This document shows, one piece after another, positions 63,665-64,000 of a DNA stretch of 64,000 nucleotides; positions within the stretch are counted from its first letter, which is position 1, and each line of letters opens with the position of its first letter. Under the pieces are notes generated by a model. It ran no database searches and had not been told where the DNA came from. It was given only the letters and a program-made list of their open reading frames with translations. The stretch covers positions 1 to 64,000 of the forward strand of contig JAMPHY010000008.1 of the NCBI GenBank assembly GCA_023663185.1, written 5' to 3'. The position numbers were made by a program, and so were the translations under genes. Origin of the DNA: Clostridiales bacterium. GTDB taxonomy: Bacteria; Bacillota; Clostridia; Lachnospirales; Lachnospiraceae.

Positions 63665-64000
63665 ATGGCAAAGAGAAATATGGAAGCGACGGCTTCTGAT
63701 GGAAGTCGTGCAATAAGTAAATTTCATATCAGCGATGTGATTATTATCGCAGTGCTGGTTATCCTGTGCGCCACCTGTGTACTCCCGTTCTGGCATCTGC
63801 TGGTAAAATCTATCTCCGGCGATTTGCCGGTTATGATGAAGGAGGTTATGTTCTGGCCGAAGGAAATTACCTTTAGTGCATACAGCAAGGTATTCGCAGA
63901 TAAAGCAATGGTGCGCTCTATGGGCTACAGCGTAGTCGTGACACTGATTTTTACGGCGTTAGGTATGATTGTCTGTACCTGCGCGGCGTATCCGCTTTCT
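63665..64000 (+). CDS. Sugar ABC transporter permease (LplC/YtcP-like), partial
   Basis: The first 112 residues of a second permease, running off the window end. A basic-polar N-terminus (MAKRNMEATASDGSRAISKF) leads to TM1 (VIIIAVLVILCATCVLPFWH), then the LVKSISGD stretch typical of the MalG/LplC family, and a second TM begins near the end. GGGGTGGAGAAT precedes the ATG. It pairs with the LplB-like permease. Confidence 0.85.
   Translation, partial: MAKRNMEATASDGSRAISKFHISDVIIIAVLVILCATCVLPFWHLLVKSISGDLPVMMKEVMFWPKEITFSAYSKVFADKAMVRSMGYSVVVTLIFTALGMIVCTCAAYPLS

Noticed and set aside
1-64000. CRISPR array, rRNA, tRNA or intact insertion sequence
   Set aside because: I saw no regularly spaced direct repeats, no tRNA cloverleaf with CCA end, no conserved rRNA segments and no transposase.

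Overview
The window looks like a chromosomal segment of a low-to-moderate GC Firmicute, most likely a gut-type Clostridia/Lachnospiraceae bacterium. The reasons are strong GGAGG-type ribosome sites, sigma-A promoters, a CIRCE box before clpB, a DUF4250 gene next to a corrinoid-activator (RACo-like) gene, FapA/DUF342, DUF975, GHKL/LytTR signalling and family-120 and family-115 xylan enzymes. This placement is inference from gene content. I see no rRNA, tRNA, CRISPR array or intact insertion sequence.

Layout. 0-10 kb: signalling and housekeeping, with a 7-TM EAL phosphodiesterase plus a stand-alone receiver, a LanFEG-like three-gene ABC exporter divergent from an OmpR/HisKA two-component pair, a DegV protein and oligoendopeptidase F. 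10-36 kb: an accessory region. It starts with a large SF1 helicase carrying a C-terminal nuclease-like domain and an MqsR-like toxin with a Zn-HTH-Panacea antitoxin. After FapA comes a 12-gene, single-strand block (16.57-28.32 kb) with two P-loop kinase-like proteins, three calcineurin-type metallophosphoesterases, a GNAT, a WYL regulator and five proteins I cannot name. A truncated PIN module, a fourth phosphoesterase, a VbhA/Fic module, an HD-GYP-like protein, RecQ, a RelE/ParE-like module and a decayed RelB/YafQ remnant follow. 36-47 kb: clpB, a chemoreceptor, an S66 peptidase, DUF4250, the RACo-like protein, and DUF975 with a second OmpR/HisKA pair. 47-64 kb: carbohydrate use (GH13, a deacetylase, GH28, GH115, GH120, two AraC regulators and the start of an oligosaccharide ABC importer), interrupted by a LytTR/GHKL pair and two ABC exporter half-transporters.

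How genes work together. The GH28, GH115 and GH120 enzymes lack signal peptides and lie near LplB/LplC-type permeases, which suggests import of glucuronoxylan or pectin oligomers and cytoplasmic breakdown under AraC control. The 16.6-28.3 kb block pairs kinase-like and phosphatase proteins twice. Two near-identical elements, a CTCAAA/TTTGAG palindrome exactly 7 nt before TATAATG, lie before its first gene and before its ninth gene. This suggests one regulator, possibly the WYL protein encoded last, controls both halves. It is the best candidate here for an undescribed system, perhaps in RNA or nucleotide end metabolism or defence, but the function is inference.
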